Counted from the first letter of the stretch, positions 7,844 through 17,465 are shown. The stretch is DNA of 49,139 nucleotides from an uncultured Thiodictyon sp. (GCF_903946935.1 NZ_CAJAXH010000217.1:1-49139), one strand, 5' to 3'. Made by a program: numbers and translations. Notes: a model not told the origin generated them from the sequence alone.

Positions 7844-8195
7844 ATGAATCATTACAGAATGAACGTCCGTCTGGCGACGGCCAGCGGGCTGTCGCTTGGG
7901 CTGCTGCTTGCGGGCTCGCTGGCCAGCGCAGCGGAGGCCCCGGGCAATCAGCCCCAGGCGCCCGGCTATGGCCCAGGGATGATGTATAACCTGACCCCCG
8001 AGCAACGCCAGCAGCACTGGGAGCAGATGCAGCAGGGGGGGGTACGGCGCCGGGTCGAACCCGCCCCCCGAGCAGCGGCAGCAGCAATGGGAACAGATGC
8101 ATCAAGGTGGCAATGCCCCGGGGATGATGGGCTACGGCCAAGGGGGCATGATGGGCGGGCCGGCGGCTGCACCGCCGGCGACAAAATCACCATGA
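7844..8195 (+). pseudogene. Small Gln/Met-rich periplasmic protein, frameshifted at a G8 tract
   Basis: The ATG at 7844 opens a signal peptide ([22 protein letters not shown]) and a Gln-rich mature part with [17 protein letters not shown]. At 8035-8042 there is a run of eight G. After it the good protein continues only in another frame: [17 protein letters not shown], then Met/Gly-rich sequence to a TGA at 8193-8195. The two PEQRQQ-WEQM-QGG units are clearly a duplicated module, so the original reading frame needs six or nine G. In the present frame the product runs to 8218 with unrelated residues. The Met/Gly/Gln-rich composition could suit metal binding or a periplasmic chaperone, but that is a guess. 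Confidence 0.65.
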
Positions 8196-8290
8196 CAGCG
8201 CCTCTCGGCGATCAGTGATTCCCGTTCTTTCATGCTCGCCATGTGATACCCGATCCGCGCCGCCGGGGCCAAGTCACGTGTGGCATGCGG

Positions 8291-9547
8291 CTACGATGCC
8301 TTCTCGTAGCGCAGCCACTTGGTGATGGTGGTGGATCGCTTCAGTTCGGCCGTTCGCCGTGGGTCATTGGTCCAGAGTTGGAGTGCGCGGGGTGTCATTT
8401 GCACGATGATGATTCCCCAGCGTTTCACATACAGCCAATAGATGCCGGGATGGTCGATGGCGACCGTGAAATAATTGGCGATATGGCGGCGTGGTGGGAA
8501 TATCCGGTTGATCAGCAGCAACAGGCGCCCGCGTGCCGTCTTTTCCTTCGCCAGGTGTTCCACCGTGTGGCCCAGCATCTGCTTGGATTGCTGATGCAAA
8601 AACATGGCTTCGAGTGCGGCCTGACGGACGTCCTGCTCGTCCGCGTCCAGTGGTCGCAGCCCATCCAATACCGCCGGCGGCGGCAGCACCCCCAGATGTT
8701 CCCGCACCAGGTCCAACATCAGCCAGACACCCCGGCTCCAGCCCAGTTCATGGGCGCGCGCCAGGACATCGCTCCAGTCGATGGGGCGCGGCGGTCGCGT
8801 AATGAGTTGGGCAATATCGAGCAGCGCGCGCGGCCCGACATACGCAAAGCGATGGTGAATCGCCGCGTGGAAACAGAGCAGCAGCAAGTGATCCTCCAGA
8901 CACAGGCTGCGGCAGGGCTGGCCCGCCAGCGTCACGATGTCCGACCGCTGCCAGAATGGGTCCTCGTCAACCGCCGTTTCATCGATCGGGTGGGTCAAGG
9001 ACCAATGGATGTCGAAAAAGGCGCCCGACACCGGGTGAATGAGTTTAAATTCATTATTGGCCGTCGCGAGATCACGGATATCCGAGCAGTTGGGCGGGAT
9101 ATTGAAGCCCTGGGCCTGCGCCAGTTGAGTGAATCTTGGCATGTCCTGCGGACGCAGCAGCAGGTCGATGTCACAGGAGCCGCGGGCCTTGAGGTCGCGG
9201 TAGATCGTTTCCGCCAGCCACAGGCCCTTCATCAGCAGGAACGGTACTCCAGCCGACTCGCAGGCAGCGCGCATTTTCCGCAGCTGTGCCTGCCTTCGCA
9301 AGTTCTGCATGAGTGTTGAGCGCACGGTGTGATTCAGGCGCCGTAGGTCCCGTTCGCTCATCCGCGCACGCAGCCCCTCGTTGTTCTTGAGGTAGGCGTT
9401 GAACTCGAATGCCAGGCGGCATTGGATGGCATGACGGGCGAGACGATGCCAGTCGTCGGGGCTCAACGTCTCAAGCCGAACCCTGGTGGTCGGGGCGGGA
9501 TGCGTGTGGAGTATTTCTAATAGCAGACCGTAAAATGGGTTGAGCAT
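8291..9547 (-). CDS. Nucleotidyltransferase family protein (NTP_transf_5-like)
   Basis: The product is about 418 residues, starting MLNPFYGLLLEILHT at 9547. The key motif is GVPFLLMKGLWLAETIY followed by GSCDIDLLL, the paired-Asp active site of the minimal nucleotidyltransferase fold seen in the uncharacterised NTP_transf_5 family (PF14907). A later LEDHLLLLCFHAAIHHR fits the helical part of that family. Members often occur in polysaccharide or peptide-modification clusters, but substrates are unknown. It begins only 4 nt after the ROK kinase stop, so the two are translationally linked, and it ends the three-gene minus-strand operon. Confidence 0.8.
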   Translation of the reverse strand: MLNPFYGLLLEILHTHPAPTTRVRLETLSPDDWHRLARHAIQCRLAFEFNAYLKNNEGLRARMSERDLRRLNHTVRSTLMQNLRRQAQLRKMRAACESAGVPFLLMKGLWLAETIYRDLKARGSCDIDLLLRPQDMPRFTQLAQAQGFNIPPNCSDIRDLATANNEFKLIHPVSGAFFDIHWSLTHPIDETAVDEDPFWQRSDIVTLAGQPCRSLCLEDHLLLLCFHAAIHHRFAYVGPRALLDIAQLITRPPRPIDWSDVLARAHELGWSRGVWLMLDLVREHLGVLPPPAVLDGLRPLDADEQDVRQAALEAMFLHQQSKQMLGHTVEHLAKEKTARGRLLLLINRIFPPRRHIANYFTVAIDHPGIYWLYVKRWGIIIVQMTPRALQLWTNDPRRTAELKRSTTITKWLRYEKAS

Positions 9548-9551
9548 GATG

Positions 9552-10457
9552 TCAGGGCGATTCGCTTCCCCACAACCAGGCCGCGCCGCGCACGCCGCTC
9601 GCGTCGCCATGGACCGGCGGCAGGATGCGGGTGGCGAAGCCGTCGCAGAAGAGGTGGGGGCGGATCAGGCCGGGGAGTTGTGCGTAGAGATGTGGGAGAT
9701 TGGAGAGTCCTCCACCCAAGACGATCACCTCCGGGTCCAGCACATTGATGACGGTGGCCAGCCCGCGGGCGAGGCGGTCGGCATGGCGGTGCAGGGTTGC
9801 TTGCGCCGCCGGGTCGCCGCGGGCGGCCGCGGCCTGGATAGCGAGCGGGGTGAGGTCTGCGCCGGTGTGCCGCTGGTGGTCGGCGGCCAGTCGGGGACCG
9901 CTGAGGTAGGTCTCCAGGCAGCCGTGTTTGCCGCAGTAACAGGGCGGTCCGTTGCCCTCCTCGGGCGTGGGCCAGGGCAGGGGGTTGTGGCCCCATTCGC
10001 CGGCGATGGCATTGGGTCCGGCCAGGAGTCGGCCGGCGATCACGATCCCGCCGCCGGTGCCGGTGCCGATGATCACCCCGAAGACGCTGCCGGCCCCGCG
10101 GCCGGCCCCGTCGGTGGCCTCCGAGAGGGCGAAGCAGTCGGCGTCGTTGGCCAGGCGCACGGGGCGCCCCAGGCGCTGCGTCAGGTCCTGCCCCAGCGGC
10201 CGGTCGTTGAGCCAGATCGAGTTGGCGTTGCGCAGTCGCCCGCTGAAGGGCGAGATGGCCCCGGGGGTGCCGAGGCCGATGGACCCGCGCTGGCCGGTCT
10301 CGGACTCAATGGTGGCGATGAGGCTCGCGATCGCCCCCAGGGTTGCGCCATAGTCATCCCGCGGGGCCGGGATGCGGCGTCTGGCCAGGGTGGCGCCGGC
10401 GCCGTCGAGTGCAATGGCCTCGATCTTGGTGCCGCCCAGGTCGACCCCGATGCGCAT
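9552..10457 (-). CDS. ROK family sugar kinase (fructokinase-like)
   Basis: A 301-residue ROK kinase that should phosphorylate a hexose with ATP in the cytoplasm. The start at 10457 gives MRIGVDLGGTKIEAIALDG, the N-terminal phosphate loop. Further motifs are SIGLGTPGAISP, the catalytic region RLANDADCFALSEA (Asp in NDAD), IIGTGTGGGIVI, and the ROK zinc site GHNPLPW followed by CYCGKHGCLETYLSG (His plus three Cys). The closest functional class by pattern is fructokinase or N-acetylglucosamine/mannose kinase; specificity cannot be read off. It lies 4 nt after the dynamin-like gene and 4 nt before the nucleotidyltransferase. Confidence 0.92.
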   Translation of the reverse strand: MRIGVDLGGTKIEAIALDGAGATLARRRIPAPRDDYGATLGAIASLIATIESETGQRGSIGLGTPGAISPFSGRLRNANSIWLNDRPLGQDLTQRLGRPVRLANDADCFALSEATDGAGRGAGSVFGVIIGTGTGGGIVIAGRLLAGPNAIAGEWGHNPLPWPTPEEGNGPPCYCGKHGCLETYLSGPRLAADHQRHTGADLTPLAIQAAAARGDPAAQATLHRHADRLARGLATVINVLDPEVIVLGGGLSNLPHLYAQLPGLIRPHLFCDGFATRILPPVHGDASGVRGAAWLWGSESP

Positions 10458-10461
10458 CGCC

Positions 10462-11922
10462 TCAGGCCTCGGGTCCGTCGGGGCTCTCAACCCCGGAGGG
10501 GTTGGTGAAGCGGTCATTGAGGGTCTGGATGTAGATGTCGCAATTTTGCAACACCAGCTCCACCTGCCGTTGCGCGTCATTCCCCCAACCGGCCGGGGTG
10601 GTGAGCAGCATGGGCCGCACCGGGCGCGTGTTGCGCTGGAAGGCCCCGACCAGGTCGCCCGCCAGGTTCGACTCCGCGGCCCGCCCGCGCACCCAGCCCA
10701 GCAACCCCTTGGCGGCCAGGTGTCGGACGCCGAAATGGACGGCCACGGCCAGTAATGTCAGGAGGACGGTCAGGGCCGGGGGTGCCCATGACGATTGGGC
10801 GAACGCGTCCCACCAGGGGGGGTTGTAGCTCAGACCCTGCCAGTGGCCGGCGTTGATGCCCCAGAGCAGGAAGATGGCGATGGCCAGCGCAAACGCGGCG
10901 ACATCCATGAGCAGGACGCGTTGGCGCCAGCGCCCGAGGGCCTGGGTCAGCAGGGCCGCGGCGCCCTTGCCGATGGCCGTGGCGGTCTTGTCCAAGGCGC
11001 CGACGATACGATAGGCGCGCTCCACCTCCACCGAGTGCATGCGCCCATGGATCTCTTTGAGATCCGCGTCGCGTTTGGCCTCATAGCGACGGCGCTTGGC
11101 CTCGTCCTCGATCGGGCTAGCCGCGTCCGGGCTGTAGATGGTGTAGAAACGCCCGGCGGTCAGCCCCTCGTCGCTCAGTGCGCGTTGCCAGGCGGCTACC
11201 ACGTCCTCCGGATTGTCCTCGCGCGCGGTCATGTCGATCTGGTTTAGGATGAACATGAACTTGCCCGGGTCGATCCGGTTCATCGTCTTGCCGACCAGAT
11301 GGTGCAGGGTGTCGCGCATGGCGCCCGGCTCCGGGTGGCGGGCGTCGAAGAAAACCAGCACCAGGTCGGACAGATCGATGATGTGATCGACGATGCGCAA
11401 GGTGGCCGTGCGCTGCTTGTCTGCATCGAAGCCGGGGGAGTCGATCAGGATCTTGCCGCGCAGGGCCTCGCTGGGGCAGCCCTGGAGTTGCAGATAGGCG
11501 TCGATCCGTCCGCCCTCGCCGCTGGCTACCTCATTGATGCTATTTGAAATACGATATAGCGGGAAACGCGGGTCCGCGTCCAGGGCCACGCCGGGCAGGG
11601 CATGGGGCGTGGCGGCGCGGCTGTAGCAGATGACGGTGAAGCGATCGTCCACCGCCTGGTTGCCGGTGCGCTGCACCTTCTGTCCGAGGAAGTGGTTGAT
11701 GAAGGTTGACTTGCCGGAGGAGAAGGTCCCCAGGACCGCGATCAGGGGCCACCAGGGAATCTGGGTGGCATAGGACTCGCTGGCGGGCATCAGCCCCATG
11801 CCGTGCGCGACCCGGTCCAGTTCCCGGAAGCTCTGAATCGAACTGAGCAGCACTGGATTTTCTTGTTCCAAATGGCGTTCCAGGTTCCTCAGACGCTGGG
11901 AGACAACCTCTTCTGTCGGCAT
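10462..11922 (-). CDS. Dynamin-like GTPase with C-terminal membrane segments
   Basis: The product is 486 residues and belongs to the bacterial dynamin-related GTPases, which remodel or tether membranes. The GTPase domain has the P-loop GTFSSGKST (65-73), a G3 motif DSPGFD (161-166) and G4 NQID (227-230). A helical, charged region follows, then two hydrophobic segments: VLLMDVAAFALAIAIFLLWG (about 339-358) and ALTVLLTLLAVAVHFGV (about 390-410). The ATG at 11922 is close to the divergent intergenic region that presumably carries its promoter. It heads a tight operon with a sugar kinase and a nucleotidyltransferase, an odd partnership whose logic is unknown. Confidence 0.88.
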   Translation of the reverse strand: MPTEEVVSQRLRNLERHLEQENPVLLSSIQSFRELDRVAHGMGLMPASESYATQIPWWPLIAVLGTFSSGKSTFINHFLGQKVQRTGNQAVDDRFTVICYSRAATPHALPGVALDADPRFPLYRISNSINEVASGEGGRIDAYLQLQGCPSEALRGKILIDSPGFDADKQRTATLRIVDHIIDLSDLVLVFFDARHPEPGAMRDTLHHLVGKTMNRIDPGKFMFILNQIDMTAREDNPEDVVAAWQRALSDEGLTAGRFYTIYSPDAASPIEDEAKRRRYEAKRDADLKEIHGRMHSVEVERAYRIVGALDKTATAIGKGAAALLTQALGRWRQRVLLMDVAAFALAIAIFLLWGINAGHWQGLSYNPPWWDAFAQSSWAPPALTVLLTLLAVAVHFGVRHLAAKGLLGWVRGRAAESNLAGDLVGAFQRNTRPVRPMLLTTPAGWGNDAQRQVELVLQNCDIYIQTLNDRFTNPSGVESPDGPEA

Positions 11923-12311
11923 TTAGCGATTCCTTAAGGTTAGCAGCAAACGCCGCGTCGGGTGAGGGCCACCCAGGATCCGGATCGGGGTCCGCTTGGG
12001 AGGGCAGTATTCGGTCGTGACGCGTCGCCGCACGGCACGAAAATGACGGCAGATGGTATACCGATCAACCGTGGCGCGGTAGTCTGAAACCCTGGGGTGC
12101 GGCGCGGCGGTTGGTGGCGGCGCGTTGGGGTCGGCCCAGGGGGCTTGCTATCAGCCTGTTTTCTTTTGTGTTCCCGCGCGTTGCTTGAATCGACCCGGGG
12201 GGCGCGTGCATACTGAGCGGCCGGTGCGTCGTCGCGTTGCGTCGACCGTGAACCGGCGGGCCGGTGATCCGATTAAAAACCAATCGCTTAGTGTGCGAGC
12301 CGATGGGAACT
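11923..12311. other. Divergent intergenic region
   Basis: About 390 bp between the dynamin-like GTPase (minus) and the RND adaptor (plus). No supported gene; the short open frames inside lack ribosome sites. It must contain promoters in both directions, but I found no clear -35/-10 pair or operator. Confidence 0.4.
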
Positions 12312-13472
12312 ATGATGAGAAGCGCTGTTGGTATCTGCCTGTTGGTCCTTGCCGCCGGGGCCGTCCTGGCTGCCGGTCCCGGCGCCCCGGGGTCCAGGGA
12401 CTTGGGTGACTCGGTGGTGGTCCAGCAGGCTCAGGGGGTGCCTAGCGTGTCCTTGGGTGGGACCGTGGTCCCTTACAAAGAGGTCACGTTGGCCGCCCAG
12501 TTGCCGGGTCGAGTCGCCTGGCTCGCCGGTATCGAGGGCGACACCTTCAAAGAGTCCGACCTCTTGGTCGGGATCGACGACGCTGAACTGTTGGCCAGAC
12601 GCCGTGCCATGCTCGCGCAACTGGACAGCGCCGACGCCCAGTTGCGCAACGCCGGGGTGCAATATAATCGGGAGGTGTTCTCCCCGCGCTCCAACAATGC
12701 CCCAGGTGGCATGGGGATGCCAAATCTGTTCGACCAGATGTTCACCCGCCCGATGGAGAGCGTCATCGGCGACCGGGAGCGCGGGACCGAGCGCGGGGCG
12801 GACATCTTTGCGTCCCGCATCCAGGTCCAGGAGGCGCAAAACACCATCATGCGGCTGCAGGCCGAACTCCAGGGCCTGGATACCAAGATTCGCGACGCCC
12901 GCAGCATCGCCCCCTTCGCCGGGGTCATCGCCAAGAAGTTCGTCGAGGTGGGGGACACGGTCCAGCCGGGGCAGCCCCTGCTCAATTACGCCGATGTGGC
13001 CTACCTGCAAGTCGAGGTGGAGGTGCCGGCGCGTCTGCGCGCGGGGCTGCATGAGGGCATGATGGTCAAGGCGGAGTTGGACCAAGCCAATCGGCAGGTG
13101 CCGGTGCGGGTGGCCCAAATCTTTCCCGTGGCCGACAGTCAGCGGCACACGGTCAAGGTCAAGTTCGACCTGCCCGAAGGGGTGTCCCAGCCGGGCATGT
13201 ATGCCAAGGTACTGATCCCTGACCCGAGCGCCCCGGCCCGCGCCAATCCGGTGGTCCCGTCGAGCGCGATCCGTTACAACGGCAGTCTGCCCGGCGTCTA
13301 TGTGGTCAGCGAGAGCGGCGAGCCCCAATTGCGGCTGATTCGTATCGGCGAGGGGCTCAACGGTGGCTTCGTTACCGTGTTGAGCGGCCTCACGGCGGGT
13401 GAGCGGGTGCTGGTCAATCCGGGTCCGCGGGTCACCTCCGGTTGGGCCCAGGGGGCTGGCCGCGGTCAGTAG
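12312..13472 (+). CDS. RND efflux periplasmic adaptor subunit
   Basis: A membrane-fusion (HlyD/AcrA-type) adaptor of about 386 residues linking an inner-membrane RND pump to an outer-membrane channel. The start ATG at 12312 gives MMRSAVGICLLVLAAGAVLAAGPG, a signal peptide, with GGGA a few bases upstream; an alternative ATG at 12303 adds three residues. The barrel-sandwich halves are visible at VSLGGTVVPYKEVTLAAQLPG and at SIAPFAGVIAKKFVEVGD, separated by a helical hairpin of about 110 residues with an unusual Gly/Met-rich insertion (NNAPGGMGMPNLFDQMF). A beta-barrel and the membrane-proximal domain ending in GLTAGERVLVNPG follow. The partner pump starts 27 bp downstream. Confidence 0.9.
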   Translation: MMRSAVGICLLVLAAGAVLAAGPGAPGSRDLGDSVVVQQAQGVPSVSLGGTVVPYKEVTLAAQLPGRVAWLAGIEGDTFKESDLLVGIDDAELLARRRAMLAQLDSADAQLRNAGVQYNREVFSPRSNNAPGGMGMPNLFDQMFTRPMESVIGDRERGTERGADIFASRIQVQEAQNTIMRLQAELQGLDTKIRDARSIAPFAGVIAKKFVEVGDTVQPGQPLLNYADVAYLQVEVEVPARLRAGLHEGMMVKAELDQANRQVPVRVAQIFPVADSQRHTVKVKFDLPEGVSQPGMYAKVLIPDPSAPARANPVVPSSAIRYNGSLPGVYVVSESGEPQLRLIRIGEGLNGGFVTVLSGLTAGERVLVNPGPRVTSGWAQGAGRGQ

Positions 13473-13499
13473 GGCGATCCGCCATCCCGGCGTGCCGCA

Positions 13500-16400
13500 A
13501 TGGCGGAACCGCCTGTGGCGTTCCGCCCGACGCATACGAATAAACGGATAGTTGCCTGGAAGTCTCATGAGCCAAGAAGTGACCGCCCCCCCCCCACTGA
13601 GCCGCCGTCGCGCGAGGAAAATCTGGGAATCGCTGGGCGTAGCGCGCGGTTTTTTATCCGCTCGCCGCTCTCCCCGCTGTTCTATGTCGCCATGCTGCTC
13701 ATGGGGCTGCTGGGCTTGATCCTGACCCCGCGCCAGGAGGACCCCCAGATCTCGGTGCCCATGGTCGACATCATGGTGCAGTACCCGGGGGCCTCGGCCC
13801 AGCAGGTCGCCAATATGGCGATGCAGCCCCTGGAGCGGATCATGAGCGAGATCCCCGGGGTCAAACACGTCTACTCCGCCTCCCAACGCGGCCAGGGCTT
13901 CGTTACCGTGGAGTTCGACGTCGGCCAGCCGATGGGGCCGTCGCTGGTGAAGGTGAACGACAAGCTGGCCTCCAATATGGACAAGATCCCCCCCGGGGTC
14001 CTGCCGCCATTGGTCAAGAGCAAGGGCATCGACGATGTGCCCATCGTCACCCTCACCCTGTGGTCCAAGGACCTGGACGGCAACGGTATCCCGGACGTGG
14101 ACGACGGACAGTTGCGCCTCCTGGCCCAGGACGTACTCCAGGCCATCGGACAGGTCAAGAACACGGGCCCCGGCATGATCATCGGCGGTCGGCGCGAGCA
14201 GGTGACGGTCGATGTCCTGCCGGAGCGACTGTCCGGTTATCAGATCAGCCTGGACCAGGTGGCCCAGACGCTGAAGACCGCCAATGCCGAGACCTCGGCT
14301 GGCGCGTTGGAATCCAGCGGCTCACACTTTACCCTGACCAGCGGTGCCTTCCTGGCGGGCGTCGACGATATCAATCGGCTGGTGGTCGGGACCTTCAACA
14401 AGGCACCGGTCTACATCCGCGATGTGGCGCGGGTGGCCCTGGGACCGGAAGACGCCACTCAGCTGGTCGCCTATTACACCGGGCCGGCGGCAGAGCGCCA
14501 GGAGGCACCCGATGGCCGTCCGGCGGTGACCATCGCGGTGGCCAAGAAGGAGTTGACCAATGGCGTGACCGTGGCCAATGCCATCATCGAGCGGGTGACG
14601 GAGCTCAAGGGCAGCCGCATCCCCAATAACGTCGAGGTCAGTGTCACCCGCAATTATGGACAGACAGCGGACCAGAAGGTAAGTGAGCTGATCGGCAAGC
14701 TGATCAAGGCGACCTTCTTTGTCTTCGTGCTGGTGTTGCTGGCGTTTCGTGCGCTGCGCCCCGCCATCGTGGTCATGCTGGTGATCCCGGTCGTGCTCTT
14801 CATGACTGTCTTTGCCGCCTGGGTCTGGGGCATGACGATCGATCGGGTGAGTCTGTTCGCGCTGATCTTCTCCATCGGTATCCTGGTGGACGATGCCATC
14901 GTCGTGATTGAGAACATCTACCGGCGCTGGCTGGCGGAGGGTCGCACCGATGACGAGACCGCGGTGGACGCGGTACGCGAGGTGGGCAACCCGACCATCC
15001 TGGCTACCTTTACGGTGATTGCCGCGCTGCTGCCGATGGGCTTCGTGAGCGGCATGATGGGTCCCTATATGGCCCCGATCCCCAAGCTGGGGTCGGTGGC
15101 CATGTTTATCTCATTGTTTGCGGCCTTCGTCTTCACCCCGTATCTCGCCATCTCTAAGTGGCTGCGTCCATCGCTCAAATACCTGGCGGCGGCGGAGCGG
15201 CGTGAGCACCGGGACGCGGAACACATCGAGCGCTTTTTCCGCGCGATTCTTGTCCCCCTGATCGAGAGCCCGGGCAAGCGGCGCGTCTTTCGGCTGGTAT
15301 TATGGGGTTCATTCCTCTTCACCTGCTCCTTTTTCTATTTCAATTGGGTCGCGGTGAAGATGATGCCGCTCGACAACAAGCCTGAATTCTCGGTGGTCGT
15401 CGACCTGCCCGAGGGCACCGCCTTGCCGGTCACGGCGAACCTCGCCGACCGCCTGGCGGCGAACCTGCGGACCCTGCCCGAGGTGACTGCCCTCCAGGCC
15501 TATGTCGGGACCGCGCGGCCCTTCGACTTCAACGGGATGGTGCGGCACTACTATCTGCGCGCCGAACCCTGGGAGGCGGAGATCCAGGTCCAGCTCACCG
15601 ACAAGCACGCGCGCAAGCGCACCAGTCACGAGATTGCGGTGGCGGCGCGCGAGTCGCTGGAGCCGCTGCTCAAGGGCACCGGGGCCACGCTCGCCGTGGT
15701 GGAGATGCCCCCGGGTCCGCCGGTCCTGCAGTCGGTGGTGGCGGAGATCTATGGGCCGACACCCGCGTTGCGGCGTGCCTTCGCCCGCGATGTCACTCAC
15801 TATTTCCGCCAGGCGGAGAGTACCCGCGATGTCGACAATTATCTGCGCGCGCCTTACAGCTATTGGCGTTTCGACGTCGATGCAGAGAAGGCGGTTCGGC
15901 GCGGGATCTCGGTCGACACGATCAATCGCAACCTCTCCATGGCCTTGGGCAGTGCGCCCATCGGCGACATTAAGCAGGCGGCGGGCCAGCAGAGCGGTCA
16001 TGAGCCCACGGCGATCATTCTGCAGGTCCCGCTCGCGGAACGCTCGCAGGTCGATCGACTGGGCGACCTGCCGATCCAGTCCAACCAGGGCTTTACGGTC
16101 CCGTTGCGTGAGTTGGGCCAGTTTCGCTACGCCCAAGAGGAGGACCTGATCTATAACAAGGACCTGCGTGGGGTCGAGTTCGTGGTTGCCGATGTGGGCG
16201 GGCGCCTCGCCGCGCCGGTCTATGCCATGTTCCAGGTGCAGGACCTGATGGCGGCGGCCAACTATACCGCCCCGGACGGCACCCAGCCAGCGGTGGACGC
16301 GAATGCCTTTTATTGGTTGAAACCCCCGCCGACCACCGATCGGCTCGTCGTGCAATGGGGCGGGGAATGGACAGTCACCTTCGAGACCTTCCGTGACATG

Positions 16401-17465
16401 GGCGCGGCCTTCATGGTCGCCCTGGTGCTCATCTATATCCTATTGGTCTGGGAGTTCGGTCACTTCCGTATCCCGCTCGTGATCATGGCGCCAATCCCGC
16501 TGACGCTGCTCGGCATCATCCCGGCCCACTTCATCATGTTCCAATTGGGGTACGGGGGGGCGTTCACGGCCACCTCCATGATCGGTTGGATCGCGCTGGC
16601 CGGTATCATCGTGCGCAATTCCATCCTGTTGGTGGACTTCTCGCTGCACGAGATCCGGCGCGGCACGCCGGTGGCCGAGGCAGTGATTCGCGCCTGCAAG
16701 GTCCGCACGCGGCCCATCCTCATTACCGCCCTGGCCCTGGTCGCCGGCTCCAGCGTGATCATCACCGATCCGATCTTCCAGGGGATGGCCATCTCACTGC
16801 TGGCCGGCACCCTCGTCGCCACGGTCTTGACCCTGATCGTTATCCCCCTGGGCTGCGTGGCCCGCGCTGATGATATGTGTACAGTCGCCGCCGCCACGGC
16901 GCTGCACCTGCCGGCCTCCGGGCTGCCGTGCCAGGCGCAGATGGCCGCACGTGCGGCGGGGCCGGCGCAACCCACCGGTGGCGTACTGGCGAAGCTGTGG
17001 GAGGTGCTGACCCTGGTCTTCTATGCGCTGCGCGGCATCTTCATCCTGCTCTTTGACCTGGTGAAGAACGCCTTTAAGCCCAAGCCGCCACCCCGCCCGC
17101 GGCGGCCCACGACGCCCTCGCCGTCAACCCCGGGTGCCGATCATGATGCTGGCGCTGGCCCGCTCGCGGATGCCGGGGCGGCCAACGCGCCGCCGAGTGC
17201 GGCGGCGCCGGCGCAGACCGACGCCACCGCGACCGCCAAGCCGCGTTCGGCGTTGGTGATGCGACCGGCCCCCGCGGCGAGTGCGGACACGCCTGCTGCG
17301 GACGCTGCGTCGGTCGCGGGAGCGTCCCCGGACTCGGCCGCGCCGGCGGGTGCCCAGCCGGCCGAGGCGGCGCCGAAGGTCGCAAACCAGTCGCCGCCGA
17401 AGCGCTCGCCGCGCCGCGGCATCCGGCTAAAGGTCGATGATGATTCGGCGGGGGACAAGTCTTGA
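13500..17465 (+). CDS. RND efflux transporter permease with long C-terminal tail
   Basis: Proton-driven inner-membrane pump, 1321 residues as read from the ATG at 13500, longer than the usual 1020-1080. TM1 is FYVAMLLMGLLGLIL, the porter domain begins with DPQISVPMVDIMVQYPGAS, and the TM4 proton relay reads SIGILVDDAIVVIEN. The second half repeats the fold with GWIALAGIIVRNSILLVDF. After about residue 1120 comes an atypical region (CVARADDMC, then a hydrophobic segment) and a 200-residue Ala/Pro-rich disordered tail ending in basic residues. The N-terminus is suspect: a better start, ATG 13567 with GGAAG upstream (MSQEVTAPPP), is out of frame because of a C10 run at 13586-13595; nine C would fuse it to TEPPSREENLG. 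Confidence 0.9.
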   Translation: MAEPPVAFRPTHTNKRIVAWKSHEPRSDRPPPTEPPSREENLGIAGRSARFFIRSPLSPLFYVAMLLMGLLGLILTPRQEDPQISVPMVDIMVQYPGASAQQVANMAMQPLERIMSEIPGVKHVYSASQRGQGFVTVEFDVGQPMGPSLVKVNDKLASNMDKIPPGVLPPLVKSKGIDDVPIVTLTLWSKDLDGNGIPDVDDGQLRLLAQDVLQAIGQVKNTGPGMIIGGRREQVTVDVLPERLSGYQISLDQVAQTLKTANAETSAGALESSGSHFTLTSGAFLAGVDDINRLVVGTFNKAPVYIRDVARVALGPEDATQLVAYYTGPAAERQEAPDGRPAVTIAVAKKELTNGVTVANAIIERVTELKGSRIPNNVEVSVTRNYGQTADQKVSELIGKLIKATFFVFVLVLLAFRALRPAIVVMLVIPVVLFMTVFAAWVWGMTIDRVSLFALIFSIGILVDDAIVVIENIYRRWLAEGRTDDETAVDAVREVGNPTILATFTVIAALLPMGFVSGMMGPYMAPIPKLGSVAMFISLFAAFVFTPYLAISKWLRPSLKYLAAAERREHRDAEHIERFFRAILVPLIESPGKRRVFRLVLWGSFLFTCSFFYFNWVAVKMMPLDNKPEFSVVVDLPEGTALPVTANLADRLAANLRTLPEVTALQAYVGTARPFDFNGMVRHYYLRAEPWEAEIQVQLTDKHARKRTSHEIAVAARESLEPLLKGTGATLAVVEMPPGPPVLQSVVAEIYGPTPALRRAFARDVTHYFRQAESTRDVDNYLRAPYSYWRFDVDAEKAVRRGISVDTINRNLSMALGSAPIGDIKQAAGQQSGHEPTAIILQVPLAERSQVDRLGDLPIQSNQGFTVPLRELGQFRYAQEEDLIYNKDLRGVEFVVADVGGRLAAPVYAMFQVQDLMAAANYTAPDGTQPAVDANAFYWLKPPPTTDRLVVQWGGEWTVTFETFRDMGAAFMVALVLIYILLVWEFGHFRIPLVIMAPIPLTLLGIIPAHFIMFQLGYGGAFTATSMIGWIALAGIIVRNSILLVDFSLHEIRRGTPVAEAVIRACKVRTRPILITALALVAGSSVIITDPIFQGMAISLLAGTLVATVLTLIVIPLGCVARADDMCTVAAATALHLPASGLPCQAQMAARAAGPAQPTGGVLAKLWEVLTLVFYALRGIFILLFDLVKNAFKPKPPPRPRRPTTPSPSTPGADHDAGAGPLADAGAANAPPSAAAPAQTDATATAKPRSALVMRPAPAASADTPAADAASVAGASPDSAAPAGAQPAEAAPKVANQSPPKRSPRRGIRLKVDDDSAGDKS

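Noticed and set aside
12288-13886. 532-residue open frame on the minus strand across the first RND adaptor and pump start
   Set aside because: Antisense of two well-supported genes; low-complexity His/Gly/Leu composition; no family.
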